NCBI GenBank assembly: GCA_035492455.1
Contig: DATJJE010000016.1
Location: 106,355 to 170,354, forward strand
Direction: 5' to 3'
Origin: Gp6-AA40 sp035492455
Lineage (GTDB): Bacteria > Acidobacteriota > Vicinamibacteria > Vicinamibacterales > UBA2999
DNA length: 64,000 nt
The first letter of the stretch is position 1; each line of letters opens with the position of its first letter. The translations under genes and the position numbers were made by a program. Below, in pieces: positions 27,224-36,563 of this stretch. The notes beneath the pieces were generated by a model. The model saw nothing but the letters and a program-made list of their open reading frames with translations. It was not told where the DNA came from and made no database searches.

Positions 27224-28150
27224 ATGTCTGTTGCTGCCGGCCACTCGCAGGGCGCCATTCCCGGTGCGCGCTTCATGGACCCGTCGGTCCTGGCGCGGAT
27301 CGGCAACCTGGAGCTCGTGTCGCGCGCGGTGGTCGACGGATTCATCAACGGCATGCACAAGGCGCCGTACTTCGGCGCCTCCGTGGACTTCGCCGAGCAT
27401 CGTGGCTACGTCCCGGGCGACGACATCCGCCGCGTCGACTGGAAGCTGTGGGCGCGGACCGATCGCTACTACGTCAAGGAGTACGAAGCGGAGTCGAATT
27501 CGAACTTCTCCGTGCTGCTCGACGTGTCGAAGTCGATGAACTACGGCACGACGGGCGTGACCAAGCTCGATTACGCGCGCATCCTCACTGCCTGCCTGAC
27601 GAACCTCGTGCACCATCAGCGCGATCGGGTCGGCCTGGTCACCTTCGACGATGACGTCGTCAATTTCGTCCCCTCGTCGGCCAAGCACATGGAAGTGGTG
27701 CTGCACACGCTGGAGAAGGTGAATCCCGGACGGCCGAGCAACCTGAAGGTGCCGTTCCAGAAGATGGCGGAGCACTTCGGACGGCGCGGCGTACTCGTCA
27801 TCATTTCGGACTTTTACGACGAGCCCGACGCGGTGCTCGAGGCCATCTCGCCGCTGCGCTTCCGCGGCAACGATCTCATCGTGTTCCACGTACTCGACAA
27901 GTCCGAGCTGGAATTCGGTTTCTCGGACGCCTCGGCGTTCGAGGACATCGAGTCGGGCGAGCAGATGCCGGTCGTACCGGACGCGTTCCGGAAGGAATAT
28001 CAGTCGCTGGTGAAGGCGCACCTCGATGCGCTGCAGCAGCGTTTCTCGGCCAATCGCATCGATTACAGCGTGCTCGATACGTCGAAGCCGCTTGATCACG
28101 CTCTCTACCGCTACCTGTCGGCAAGAGCGAGAATGATGAAGATTCGGTAG
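27224..28150 (+). CDS. DUF58 domain protein
   Basis: A 308-residue protein with the DUF58 core: GASVDFAEHRGYVPGDDIRRVDWK, RYYVKEYEAE and a VWA-like MIDAS segment VLLDVSKSMNYG, followed by VGLVTFDD and LVIISDFYD. DUF58 proteins pair with MoxR ATPases. The ATG directly abuts the moxR stop, and the stop is four bases before the next gene. No membrane helix is seen, so it is probably cytoplasmic and bound to MoxR. Confidence 0.93.
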   Translation: MSVAAGHSQGAIPGARFMDPSVLARIGNLELVSRAVVDGFINGMHKAPYFGASVDFAEHRGYVPGDDIRRVDWKLWARTDRYYVKEYEAESNSNFSVLLDVSKSMNYGTTGVTKLDYARILTACLTNLVHHQRDRVGLVTFDDDVVNFVPSSAKHMEVVLHTLEKVNPGRPSNLKVPFQKMAEHFGRRGVLVIISDFYDEPDAVLEAISPLRFRGNDLIVFHVLDKSELEFGFSDASAFEDIESGEQMPVVPDAFRKEYQSLVKAHLDALQQRFSANRIDYSVLDTSKPLDHALYRYLSARARMMKIR

Positions 28151-28154
28151 ACAC

Positions 28155-30197
28155 ATGGCATTCCTCGCACCGCTCTTCTTCGTCGGCTTGGCCGCTCTCG
28201 CGATTCCGGTCCTGATCCATCTGACCCAGCGCGAGAAGAAGATGGTCCAGCAGTTTCCGTCGCTGATGTTCGTGCGGCGGATTCCGTATCAGACCGTCAG
28301 GCGGCGAAAGATTCGTGACCTCGCGCTGCTGTGCGTCCGTCTGGCGGCGCTGCTCCTCATCATCGGCGCGTTCGCGCGGCCGTTCCTGTGGCGGCCGAAT
28401 GCGGCCACGGCGATCGGCCCGGGCGCGCGTGAGGTGGTGGTGCTGCTCGATCAGAGCTACAGCATGGCGTACGGGGATCGCTGGGATCGCGCGAAGGCGG
28501 CGGCACGCGATGCCATCAACAGGCTGGGCGCGTCGGATCGCGCGTCGGTCGTGCTCTTCTCGTCAGGCGCGGACATCGCGCTGCGGTCGACGGCGGAGAA
28601 GGATCGCCTGATTGCATCATTCGATACCGCGACGCCATCGCCGGCCGCCACCCGTTTCGGCCCTGCGTTGAAGGTGGCGGGCAGCATCCTCGCGGAGTCT
28701 CCGCTGCCGCGCAAGGAAGCGATCCTCATCAGCGACTTCCAGCGCAACGGTTGGCGCGGTGAAGAAGGCGCACGGCTGCCCATGGGCAGCACGCTGACGC
28801 CGGTCGCCATCACCGGTCCGGCCGACAAGCCGAACGCAACGGTGACGACAGTGTCGCTCTCGCGCTCGACCTTCTCCGATCAGGAGCGCGTGACGGTGAC
28901 CGCATCGGTGGCGAACCGTACGATCGCGCCGGTGAATGGAGACTCACTGACGCTCGAGATCGCAGGACGCCCGATTCAGACCGAGCCGCTCACCATTGCA
29001 CCCGGAGGTTCGGCGACGATCGCGTTCCAGCCCTTCACGGTGCCGTCGCGCAATATGCGTGTCGACGTGCGTGCCGGCAACGACGCGCTGCCGTTCGACA
29101 ATGTCTTCAACTTCGTCGTCGCGCCCTCCGCGCCCGTGCGCATCCTTCTCGTCGACACCGGCGCGCGGACCGGCGCCAATCTGTATCTGACGCGCGCGCT
29201 TGCGATTGGCGACATGCCGAAGTTCGACGTGCAGAATCGCCAGCCGAACGCCGTAACGGATGACGATCTGCGCCGCTCGTCGGTGGTGCTGCTCAACGAC
29301 GTTGATGTGAACGCCGGACTGGCGCGGCGTCTCGCGCGATTCGTGCAGGACGGCGGCGGCTTGTTCCTCGCGGCGGGGCCGCGCGCGAGCTGGCCGCAGG
29401 ACACGGACCTGCTTCCCGCATCGCTGTCGCAGCCAATCGACAAATCGCGCGGCGAATCGGCGCGCGTCGGCGCGCTCGAGTACGGCCATCCGGTGTTCGA
29501 AGTGTTCCGCGCGCCGCGCAGTGGCGACTTTTCGACGGCGCGATTCTACGCGTATCGCTCTGTGCAGGCGGCGCCGAACGCGCAGGTGCTGGCGCGCTTC
29601 GACGCCGGAACGCCGGCTCTCGTCGAACGCAAGATGGGCAGCGGGCACGTGATGCTCTGGGCGTCGACGCTCGATCTCTCGTGGAGCGATCTGCCGCTGA
29701 AGCCTGTGTTTCTGCCCTTCCTGCATCGCTCGATGGTGCATCTCGCGAATTACACCGAACCGATGCCCTGGCTGACGATCGGGCAGGTGTTCGATCCGGA
29801 CGCGACCAGTGCGAAAGCGCAGGCGACAGGCCGGCTGGCGCTGACGCCCTCAGGCAAGCGGCTGCCGCTCGAAGATGAAGGGTCCTCGGCTCAGGTGCTC
29901 GAGCTCTCCGAGCAGGGGTTCTACGAGATTCGCGGGCAGAAGGCGAACTCCGACGTGACGGTCGTTGCAAGCAACGTCGATCCCGGCGAGTCCGATTTGA
30001 CGGCACTGGATCCAGCCGAGGTCGTCGCGGCTGCGACGGGGACCACGGGGCAGAACGCTCAGCAGGCGGCCGCGGATGTGCCGCTTACACCAGAGGCCCA
30101 GGAACGCTCACAGCGTCTGTGGTGGTACCTGCTGGCAACGGGAATTCTGCTCCTCGGCGTTGACACGCTGTTCTCGAACTGGCTGTCGAAAACGTAA
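28155..30197 (+). CDS. BatA-type VWA membrane protein
   Basis: A 680-residue protein. The amino end LAPLFFVGLAALAIPVLIHL, then REKKMVQQFPSLMFVR, is the aerotolerance BatA-type module with two helices. A VWA domain follows with MIDAS VVVLLDQSYSMAYG, and later an amidotransferase-like segment (VQDGGGLFLAAGPRASWPQ). The last residues form a helix (WWYLLATGILLLGVDTLF). It forms the membrane arm of the MoxR operon. It starts four bases after the DUF58 stop and ends 36 bases before the DUF4175 gene. Confidence 0.9.
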   Translation: MAFLAPLFFVGLAALAIPVLIHLTQREKKMVQQFPSLMFVRRIPYQTVRRRKIRDLALLCVRLAALLLIIGAFARPFLWRPNAATAIGPGAREVVVLLDQSYSMAYGDRWDRAKAAARDAINRLGASDRASVVLFSSGADIALRSTAEKDRLIASFDTATPSPAATRFGPALKVAGSILAESPLPRKEAILISDFQRNGWRGEEGARLPMGSTLTPVAITGPADKPNATVTTVSLSRSTFSDQERVTVTASVANRTIAPVNGDSLTLEIAGRPIQTEPLTIAPGGSATIAFQPFTVPSRNMRVDVRAGNDALPFDNVFNFVVAPSAPVRILLVDTGARTGANLYLTRALAIGDMPKFDVQNRQPNAVTDDDLRRSSVVLLNDVDVNAGLARRLARFVQDGGGLFLAAGPRASWPQDTDLLPASLSQPIDKSRGESARVGALEYGHPVFEVFRAPRSGDFSTARFYAYRSVQAAPNAQVLARFDAGTPALVERKMGSGHVMLWASTLDLSWSDLPLKPVFLPFLHRSMVHLANYTEPMPWLTIGQVFDPDATSAKAQATGRLALTPSGKRLPLEDEGSSAQVLELSEQGFYEIRGQKANSDVTVVASNVDPGESDLTALDPAEVVAAATGTTGQNAQQAAADVPLTPEAQERSQRLWWYLLATGILLLGVDTLFSNWLSKT

Positions 30198-30233
30198 ACC
30201 AGCGAACACTTTACGGCGTATTCTGGAGCAACC

Positions 30234-33200
30234 ATGCTCGACTTTCTAAGAAGCGCAGCCACTCCGCCAAAGGATCTGCTCGGCATCATCCGCTACGTGC
30301 GGGCGCGCTGGCGCGCACGGCTGGCGGTGAAGGGCGCGGTCCGCGCGTTCGTGGTGAACGTCGCCGTGTTCTTCGCCCTCGCCTACTTGATGCAGTGGTC
30401 GCGCTTCACGCCGGCGTCGATTCTGTTTGCGCGCCTCGTGTTGGCCGCGTCGATTGTCGGGTCGGTGTACTTCTTCCTTGCCAAGCCGCTGCGCCGCCGC
30501 GTCACCGACGACCAGGTAGCGCTCTACCTCGAAGAGAAAGAACCGTCGCTGCAGACGATGCTGATCAGCGCCGTGGAGTCGAGCCGCGAGGGACGGCACT
30601 GGGAATCGAGCGCGCTGGTCGAGAAGCTGGTGCAGCAGGCGATCGACAAGTGCTCCGAGGCCGATGCTCCACGCCGCGCGGAACACGGCCCGCTGCGCGT
30701 CAACGGTGCGGTCTTCACCGGTGTCGTCACCGCAGCCGTGCTTGCCATTCTGCTTGGCCCGGCGTTCTTCCGTGATGCGCTTTCCGCAGTGCTCGTCGTG
30801 TCGAGAAGCGTGGAGGCTGCGGCGCCGTACAAGATCGCAGTCACGCCGGGTGATGCGTCGGTGCCGAAGGGCGCCGATCAGACGATCAACGCGAAGCTGT
30901 CCGGGTTCAGCGCGCAGAACGCGGTCATCATGCTGCGCCGCGATCCGACGTCGAAGAACTTCGAGAAGCTGCCGCTCGTGCTGAACGAGAAGGGCGTCTT
31001 CGAGGGAATCATCTTCGGCGTGAAGAACGCGACCGAGTACTTCGTCGACGCCGACGGCGTACGCTCCGCTACCTACACGTTGAAGGTGGTCGACGTTCCG
31101 TACGTCGACAAGCTCGCGCTCGAGTACAAGTTCCCCGCCTACACCGGCCTCGATCCCGAAAAGGTTGAAGACGGCGGCGACATCGCGGTGCTGCGCGGCA
31201 CCGAGGTGAAGGTCACCATCACGCCGACGATGAAGACGAAAGGCGGCCGCATCGCGCTGAACGATAAAGAAAGCGTGCCGCTGACCGCAGAAGCCGACGG
31301 CACACTGACCGCATCGTTCAAGGCGGACAAGGACGGCTCATATCACGTCGAGCTCGACGCGCCGAACGGCGAGCGGGTTGCCGCTTCGCCGCAGTACACG
31401 ATTGACGTGCTGACGGACCGGCCGCCGACGATTTCGTTCGCGCGTCCCGGGCGCGACACGTCCGCGTCGGCCATTGAAGAGGTGTACGCCGAGGCCTCGG
31501 CCGACGATGACTACGGCGTCAAGAATCTCGAACTGGTGTACTCCGTGAACGGCGGCCCGGAGAAGACCGTCCCGCTCTTCGGCGGCTCGAACAAGCGCCT
31601 TCCCGCCGTCAGCGCGGGGCACACCTTCTATCTCGAGGAGCTCGGCGTGAAGTCGGGCGACTCGGTGTCGTACTACGCGCGCGCCACGGACAATTCCGCC
31701 GACGGTCAGAAGGCGAGCAGCGATCTGTATTTCATCCGCGTGCGTCCCTTCGATCAGAAGTTCCGTCAGGCGCAGTCGATGGGCGGCGGCGGCGGCGGTG
31801 GCGGCGGCGGTCAGGGCCAGATCGACGCGCTCTCTGAGCAGGAGCGGCAGATTATTTCCGCCACGTTCAACGTGCAGCGCGACAAGCGCACGTCCTCGGC
31901 GGACAAGTTCCGGCAGAACTCCACGGTCGTCGGCCTGTCGCAACAGAAGCTGCGCGAGCAGGTCGAGGGTCTGCTCACGCGCATGAACAGCGAGTTCATC
32001 CAGCAGGATCCGAAGTTCAAGCAGATCGCCGATCTGCTGCCGCAGGCCGTCACGGCGATGAAGGAAGCGGAATCGAAATTGGGCGCGACGGCACCCGATC
32101 AGGCGCTCGGCCCAGAGAACAAGGCGCTCACGCTGCTGCAGAAGGCGGAAGAAGAGTACGAGATGCAGGTCAGCGTGCAGCAGGGCGGCGGCGGTGGCGG
32201 CGGCGGATCGTCGCAGCAGCGGGAGCTGGCCGACATCTTCGAGCAGGAACTCGACAAGATGGCGAGCCGCTACGAGACCGCCGATCGGCAAATGCAGGCC
32301 AACGGCGACCGGCAGGTCGACGAGCTGCTTGAAAAGCTGAAGGAGCTGGCGCGCCGCCAGGAACAGGAAGCCGAGCGTGAGCGCCGACTGCAGCAGGGCA
32401 GCGCTTCGTCCACGCCGAGTGGAAGCGCGCAGCAGCGTGCGCTGGCGGAGCAAGCGGAAGAAGCCGCGCGGCGTCTCGAGCGTCTGGCGCGCGAGGAGAA
32501 CCGGCCCGACCTGCTCGATTCCGCACGTCAGATGCAGGAGGCGGCGGACGCCATGCGGCGTGCCGCGGCGGGCGGCAACGCGAGCTCGGCGGCGCAGGCG
32601 CAGCAGGCGCTCGATCGCCTGCGTGAAACGCAGCGCAAGCTCGAACGCTCGCTGAGCGATCGCGCGCAGCGCGACATCCAGGATGCGCAGCAGCGTGCCG
32701 AGGAGCTGGCGCGTCAGCAGCAGGAGATCGCCAACGGAGTCAACGGCCTGTCGGCCAACGGCCAGCAGCGGCGCGACCAGGCGCAGCGCATCAATGAGAA
32801 GAAGGACGACCTCGAGCGCAAGCTCGGTGAGCTTGAAAGCGATCTCGATGCGGCGGCGCGCGATGCGGCGCAGCAGGAGCGTCAGGCGTCACGCAAGCTG
32901 TCGGAAGCAGCAGGTGCGATTCGCGACAACCGTCTGCGCGACAAAATTCGCTACTCGGAGGCGCTCGTCAATCGCGGCTACGGCCAGGAGACGCTGCGTG
33001 CGACGGAGAACGACATCGCCGGCGGTATCGATCAGCTGAAGAAGCGACTCGACGAAGCCTCCGCTGCGCTTGGCCAGGGCGGCCAGCAGAACGCCGGCTC
33101 GAAGGGCGAGCAGGCGCTCGGACGCACGCAGCGGCTGGCGCGCGGCCTCGAATCGTTGCAGGAACGGACGCGTGAGCGCGCCCAGCAGAACGCGCGCAAT

Positions 33201-33935
33201 CAGCAGGGGCAGCAGCAGGGCCAGTCGAATCAGCGCGGCCAGCAGGCGGGCAACCAGCAGGGTCGCGAAGGCCAGCAAGGCCAGCAAGGCCAGCAGGGCC
33301 AACAGGGTCAGGGCCAGCAGGGGCAGAACGGCCAGGGCCAGGGACAACAAGGAAACAGCGCCCAGCAGGCGAACGGCCAGCAAGGCGGCCAGGGCCAGCA
33401 GGGTCAGCAGGGCGGACAGCAAGGCGGTGGTCAGCAGGGCGGCCAACAGGCTGGTGGCGCTGCCAACGGCGGCGGCTTCGGCAATCAGTACGGTTACAAC
33501 GGCGGCTACAACTACGGCGGCGGATACGGCTACGGCAACCTGCCGTGGAACGGCTCGTACTACGACGGCACCGACTTCGGTCGTCTGTCGGACGAGGACA
33601 TTCGTCAGCTTCGCGCCGAGGCGCGCCAGTGGGCGAACGAAGCGCAGGATCTGCGCGGCATGCTGCGCGGCTTCAACGTCGATCCGAAGGAGCTGGAGCA
33701 GATCCTCGCAGCGCTGCGCCGCCTTGAGGACGAACGCGTCTACAAAGATGCGAAGGAGCTGCAGAGCCTGCAGACGTTCGCGACCGAAGGCCTGAAGCGG
33801 CTCGAGTTCGGCCTGCGGCGCCAGGTTGATTCCGCCGACGAAGCCGTGGTCCTTACAGGGTCGGAAGAAGTGCCCGACCAGTTCAAGAAGATGGTGCAGG
33901 AGTACTACCGATCGCTCGGCAAGACTCCCCGGTAG
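30234..33935 (+). CDS. DUF4175-type large membrane coiled-coil protein
   Basis: A 1233-residue protein. Two to three helices near the amino end (about 40-90 and 160-190) are followed by DUF4175-like extracytoplasmic Ig-like regions (to about 500). Then come a Gly run, long Gln/Glu/Arg coiled coils (about 520-980), a Gln/Gly low-complexity stretch (985-1080), a Gly/Tyr-rich stretch with YGYNGGYNYGGG and a short conserved carboxy domain (SDEDIRQLRAEARQWANEAQ). GGAG precedes the ATG at 30234. The domain order is typical of MoxR-operon DUF4175 proteins, but the low-complexity block is long. It probably spans the periplasm as a structural rod. Confidence 0.85.
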   Translation: MLDFLRSAATPPKDLLGIIRYVRARWRARLAVKGAVRAFVVNVAVFFALAYLMQWSRFTPASILFARLVLAASIVGSVYFFLAKPLRRRVTDDQVALYLEEKEPSLQTMLISAVESSREGRHWESSALVEKLVQQAIDKCSEADAPRRAEHGPLRVNGAVFTGVVTAAVLAILLGPAFFRDALSAVLVVSRSVEAAAPYKIAVTPGDASVPKGADQTINAKLSGFSAQNAVIMLRRDPTSKNFEKLPLVLNEKGVFEGIIFGVKNATEYFVDADGVRSATYTLKVVDVPYVDKLALEYKFPAYTGLDPEKVEDGGDIAVLRGTEVKVTITPTMKTKGGRIALNDKESVPLTAEADGTLTASFKADKDGSYHVELDAPNGERVAASPQYTIDVLTDRPPTISFARPGRDTSASAIEEVYAEASADDDYGVKNLELVYSVNGGPEKTVPLFGGSNKRLPAVSAGHTFYLEELGVKSGDSVSYYARATDNSADGQKASSDLYFIRVRPFDQKFRQAQSMGGGGGGGGGGQGQIDALSEQERQIISATFNVQRDKRTSSADKFRQNSTVVGLSQQKLREQVEGLLTRMNSEFIQQDPKFKQIADLLPQAVTAMKEAESKLGATAPDQALGPENKALTLLQKAEEEYEMQVSVQQGGGGGGGGSSQQRELADIFEQELDKMASRYETADRQMQANGDRQVDELLEKLKELARRQEQEAERERRLQQGSASSTPSGSAQQRALAEQAEEAARRLERLAREENRPDLLDSARQMQEAADAMRRAAAGGNASSAAQAQQALDRLRETQRKLERSLSDRAQRDIQDAQQRAEELARQQQEIANGVNGLSANGQQRRDQAQRINEKKDDLERKLGELESDLDAAARDAAQQERQASRKLSEAAGAIRDNRLRDKIRYSEALVNRGYGQETLRATENDIAGGIDQLKKRLDEASAALGQGGQQNAGSKGEQALGRTQRLARGLESLQERTRERAQQNARNQQGQQQGQSNQRGQQAGNQQGREGQQGQQGQQGQQGQGQQGQNGQGQGQQGNSAQQANGQQGGQGQQGQQGGQQGGGQQGGQQAGGAANGGGFGNQYGYNGGYNYGGGYGYGNLPWNGSYYDGTDFGRLSDEDIRQLRAEARQWANEAQDLRGMLRGFNVDPKELEQILAALRRLEDERVYKDAKELQSLQTFATEGLKRLEFGLRRQVDSADEAVVLTGSEEVPDQFKKMVQEYYRSLGKTPR
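33186..33450 (+). repeat. GGCCAGCAG-type coding repeat (Gln/Gly block)
   Basis: Many copies of GGCCAGCAG and GGCCAGCAAGGC encode Gly-Gln-Gln type residues in the DUF4175 protein. The 9-base period follows codon structure, so this looks like protein-level low complexity with some slippage rather than an intergenic repeat. Confidence 0.8.
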
Positions 33936-33944
33936 CCTTGTTGT

Positions 33945-34115
33945 CAGGTGCGATGGTGCGAGCTGGTGCGATGGTGCGATAGTGCGTCCGATGGTGCGAG
34001 CTGGTGCGATGGTGCGATGTCCGATGGTTCGCACTGCATCCGAACCTCGCACCCTCGCACGTTCAGACGCACCGCCGCACGTATCGCACCTCTCGCACTA
34101 ATCGCACTGCTCCTC
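33945..34115. repeat. GGTGCGA / TCGCACC inverted tandem-repeat element 1
   Basis: The left arm is made of GGTGCGA-core units (about 33946-34030, spacing 7-10), then TCCGATGG and a turn to TTCGCA. The right arm is made of TCGCACC-core units (about 34026-34115). The two arms are complementary, so the element can fold into a long imperfect hairpin. It lies between the DUF4175 gene and the second DUF4159 gene, and its right arm encodes the basic n-region of that protein's signal peptide. Confidence 0.88.
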
Positions 34116-34898
34116 GTTTCGGCCGCGGCTTATGCCCAGTTCGGACGCGGCTTCGGAGGATTCTTTCGCATTCGTCCGCGATTTGCAGACGCCAACACAT
34201 TCGGCCACGGCTTCAACTACTGCCGCGTGATGTACACCAGCAACCGGCGCGAAGCCGGCGGACAGGGCTGGTCCACCGATTATCCCGACGCCGAACGCAA
34301 CTTCTCAAAAAGGCTCGGCGAGCTCACCAAGATGCGCGTGAGCAAAGACCCGACCGGCGAACCCAATCACATCGTCGTCCGCCTCACGGATCCCGATCTC
34401 TATCAGTGTGCCTACATCAGCATGGAGGACGCGGGTACCGCGCTGCTCAGTGACGCCGAGGTCGAAGGCCTGCGCGCCTACCTGCTGAAGGGAGGATTCC
34501 TCTGGCTGGATGACTACTGGGGCGACGCAGCCTACGACCAGTGGGTGCACGAGCTCGATCGGGTGCTGCCGCCGACGGAATATCCCATCTTCGACATCAC
34601 GCCCGACCATCCGGTCTTCCGGACGCTGTTCGACGTGAAGAAGCTGCCGCAGATTCCGTCGATTCAGTTCTGGCGTGGCAGCGGCGGCGATACGTCCGAG
34701 CGCGGCGAAGAGAGCGCTGTCCCCGACTTCAAGGGTGTCAACGACAAGCACGGAAACCTCATCGTCATCATGATGCACGACACCGACGTGGCCGACTCGT
34801 GGGAGCGCGAGGGCGAGGACGTGCGCTTCTTCTATGAGTTCTCCCCGGACGGGTATGCTATCGGCTTGAACGTGCTCATGTATGCCATGACGCATTGA
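34017..34898 (+). CDS. DUF4159 exported protein, second of three
   Basis: About 293 residues. The DUF4159 features match the first copy: FNYCRVMYTSNRR, GWSTDYPDAERNF, LRAYLLKGGFLWLDDYWG, PIFDITPDHPVFRTLFDV and YAIGLNVLMYAMTH. The signal peptide (APLALIALLLVSAAAYAQ) is preceded by Arg/His/Ser-rich residues encoded by the GGTGCGA-type inverted repeat, so the exact start is uncertain; the ATG at 34017 is used, and GTG or ATG codons exist upstream in the repeat. Close relative of the first DUF4159 protein (same WVDD/WLDD and carboxy end). Confidence 0.82.
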   Translation: MSDGSHCIRTSHPRTFRRTAARIAPLALIALLLVSAAAYAQFGRGFGGFFRIRPRFADANTFGHGFNYCRVMYTSNRREAGGQGWSTDYPDAERNFSKRLGELTKMRVSKDPTGEPNHIVVRLTDPDLYQCAYISMEDAGTALLSDAEVEGLRAYLLKGGFLWLDDYWGDAAYDQWVHELDRVLPPTEYPIFDITPDHPVFRTLFDVKKLPQIPSIQFWRGSGGDTSERGEESAVPDFKGVNDKHGNLIVIMMHDTDVADSWEREGEDVRFFYEFSPDGYAIGLNVLMYAMTH

Positions 34899-34905
34899 AC
34901 CGGAC

Positions 34906-35056
34906 GTGAGGTGCGATGGTGCCGAAGGTGCGAGGGTGCGAGGGTGCGTCCGAGGGTGCGAGGTGCGATGGTTCGCACCCTGGCACGCGCTCCGTCGCAC
35001 CCCCGCACGTTCGGATGCACCTTCGCACCACCGCACGCTCGCACCGTCGCACAGCC
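34906..35056. repeat. GGTGCGA / TCGCACC inverted tandem-repeat element 2
   Basis: The same arrangement as the element at 33945-34115: GGTGCGA-core units (34909-34970), a GATGGTTCGCACC turn, then TCGCAC units to about 35056. It sits at the corresponding place before the third DUF4159 gene and encodes the n-region of its signal peptide. Two copies in equivalent places suggest either duplication together with the gene or repeated insertion. Confidence 0.88.
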
Positions 35057-35803
35057 GTCGCCGTCGTCTTTCTTTTCGCGTTAGCGTCATTCGCCGCCGC
35101 GCAGACGATTTACCGCACGCCCGACGGTCAGGAGCGGAAGATCGGCAATCCGTCCTATGACGGCCGGTTCGTCTTCACGCGCATCCGCTACGGCGGACGT
35201 GGCTTCGGCGGCTTCTTCCGCGGCGGCGGCACCTGGTCGCACGACTACCCCGCGGCCGATTTCTACATTTCTGACGCGCTGGACACGCTGACGCGCATGC
35301 GCGTGAACGACGCATCCACCAACGTGCTGGAGCTCGAGGACCCGCGGATTTTCGACAATCCGATTCTTTACATCTCCGAGCCGGGCTACTGGAGCATCAG
35401 CGACAAGGGCGCGGCGAACCTGCGGCTGCACCTGTTGAAGGGCGGGCTGGTGATCTTCGACGACTTCGAGCACCAGGACGAATTCGACAACATGGCAGCG
35501 CAGATGGCGAAGGCGCTGCCCGAGCGCCGCTGGATCAAGATCGACATCCGCCATCCCATCTTCCACTCGCTGTTCGATCTGAAGAAGCTCGACGTGCCGC
35601 ATCCAACCGTGGACGTGGAACCGGACTATCGCGCCCTGTTCGTCAACGACGATCCGAATGACCGGATGCTGGCGCTCGCCAATCACAACTGCGACATCGC
35701 CGAGTACTGGGAGTGGTCCGCCGACGAGCGCTTCCCGGTGGACGTGACGAGCGGCGCCTACCAGCTGGGCGTGAACTACATCATCTACGCGATGACTCAT
35801 TAG
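35015..35803 (+). CDS. DUF4159 exported protein, third of three
   Basis: About 262 residues from ATG 35015, which gives a clean signal peptide (MHLRTTARSHRRTAVAVV, then FLFALASFAAAQ). The body is a more divergent DUF4159: FVFTRIRYGGRG, HDYPAADFYISDAL, LRLHLLKGGLVIFDDF, IKIDIRHPIFHSLFDL and QLGVNYIIYAMTH. An in-frame ATG at 34916 would add 33 residues of translated repeat and is rejected. Last gene of the MoxR operon; 43 bases separate it from the next gene. Confidence 0.85.
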   Translation: MHLRTTARSHRRTAVAVVFLFALASFAAAQTIYRTPDGQERKIGNPSYDGRFVFTRIRYGGRGFGGFFRGGGTWSHDYPAADFYISDALDTLTRMRVNDASTNVLELEDPRIFDNPILYISEPGYWSISDKGAANLRLHLLKGGLVIFDDFEHQDEFDNMAAQMAKALPERRWIKIDIRHPIFHSLFDLKKLDVPHPTVDVEPDYRALFVNDDPNDRMLALANHNCDIAEYWEWSADERFPVDVTSGAYQLGVNYIIYAMTH

Positions 35804-35846
35804 GAATTCCAAGGCAGACGGGCGTGAAGTTTGAAAGCGCTCTTGT

Positions 35847-36554
35847 ATGTCCACTGCCCAGGTCGCTACCAGCCAGACACAACCATCACATCAGCGCGCG
35901 CGTCGCGCATCTCCAGAGCTCAAGGCGAGAAAGAAATTCCTCCGGTATTTTCCCGGCGGTTTTGACGATGAGACGTACCTCGACTGGGAGCGCAACTACA
36001 AGTGGGCGGCGCATGAGCGCTGGGAGCAGCTTCTCAGCTGCGAGCAGCTGCGGTCGCTGCTCGACGACGGCGAGTACGTCGAAATCGCACGCCGCGCGAC
36101 CAGCATCGAGTCGCGAACCAATCTGCTGTTCTCGTTCGAAAAGATGGCGCTGCGCGATGCGGTCAAATCTGAGGCGGGCGCGCGCGCGTTCGCGACAGGG
36201 TTGTGGGAGTTTCTTCACGGGCGCCGCAGCGACGAGGGGCGGTTCGAGCGCTGGATTGACTGCGTGCGCGGCCTGCCGCGCCGGCAGACGCGCGTGTTGA
36301 CGTGGCCCGTCGTCACCGTCATCGGTTTCATTGCGCAGCCGGATCGGCACATCTTTCTGAAGCCGAACGTCACTCGCGCGGCGGCGAAGGCCTACGGTTT
36401 CGATTTCGAGTACGCGTCGCGGCCGAACTGGGGAACGTACCAGAGCCTGCTCGCATTCGCCGGGAAGATCCGTCATGACCAGCGCGACCTGCGACCGCGC
36501 GACATGATCGATTTGCAAGGGTTCATCTGGGTCCAGGGCTCCGATGAATACTAA
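35847..36554 (+). CDS. Conserved hypothetical protein
   Basis: A 235-residue soluble protein rich in Arg, Glu and Trp, with FPGGFDDETYLDWERNYKW, the helical ERWEQLLSCEQLRSLLDD, NLLFSFEKMALRDAV and a carboxy half QPDRHIFLKPNVTRAAAKAYGF, GFIWVQGSDEY. It is strongly codon-biased like its neighbours and has no signal or membrane segment. I do not recognise a named family. The adjacent 43-base gap on the left and the DUF1801 gene 10 bases to the right suggest it may be cotranscribed with the latter. Confidence 0.6.
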   Translation: MSTAQVATSQTQPSHQRARRASPELKARKKFLRYFPGGFDDETYLDWERNYKWAAHERWEQLLSCEQLRSLLDDGEYVEIARRATSIESRTNLLFSFEKMALRDAVKSEAGARAFATGLWEFLHGRRSDEGRFERWIDCVRGLPRRQTRVLTWPVVTVIGFIAQPDRHIFLKPNVTRAAAKAYGFDFEYASRPNWGTYQSLLAFAGKIRHDQRDLRPRDMIDLQGFIWVQGSDEY

Positions 36555-36563
36555 AATCGCCGT

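Noticed and set aside
33186..33450. Intergenic-type repeat in the DUF4175 gene
   Set aside because: The 9-base GGCCAGCAG runs follow Gly-Gln codons and fit protein low complexity better than the palindrome or heptamer families.
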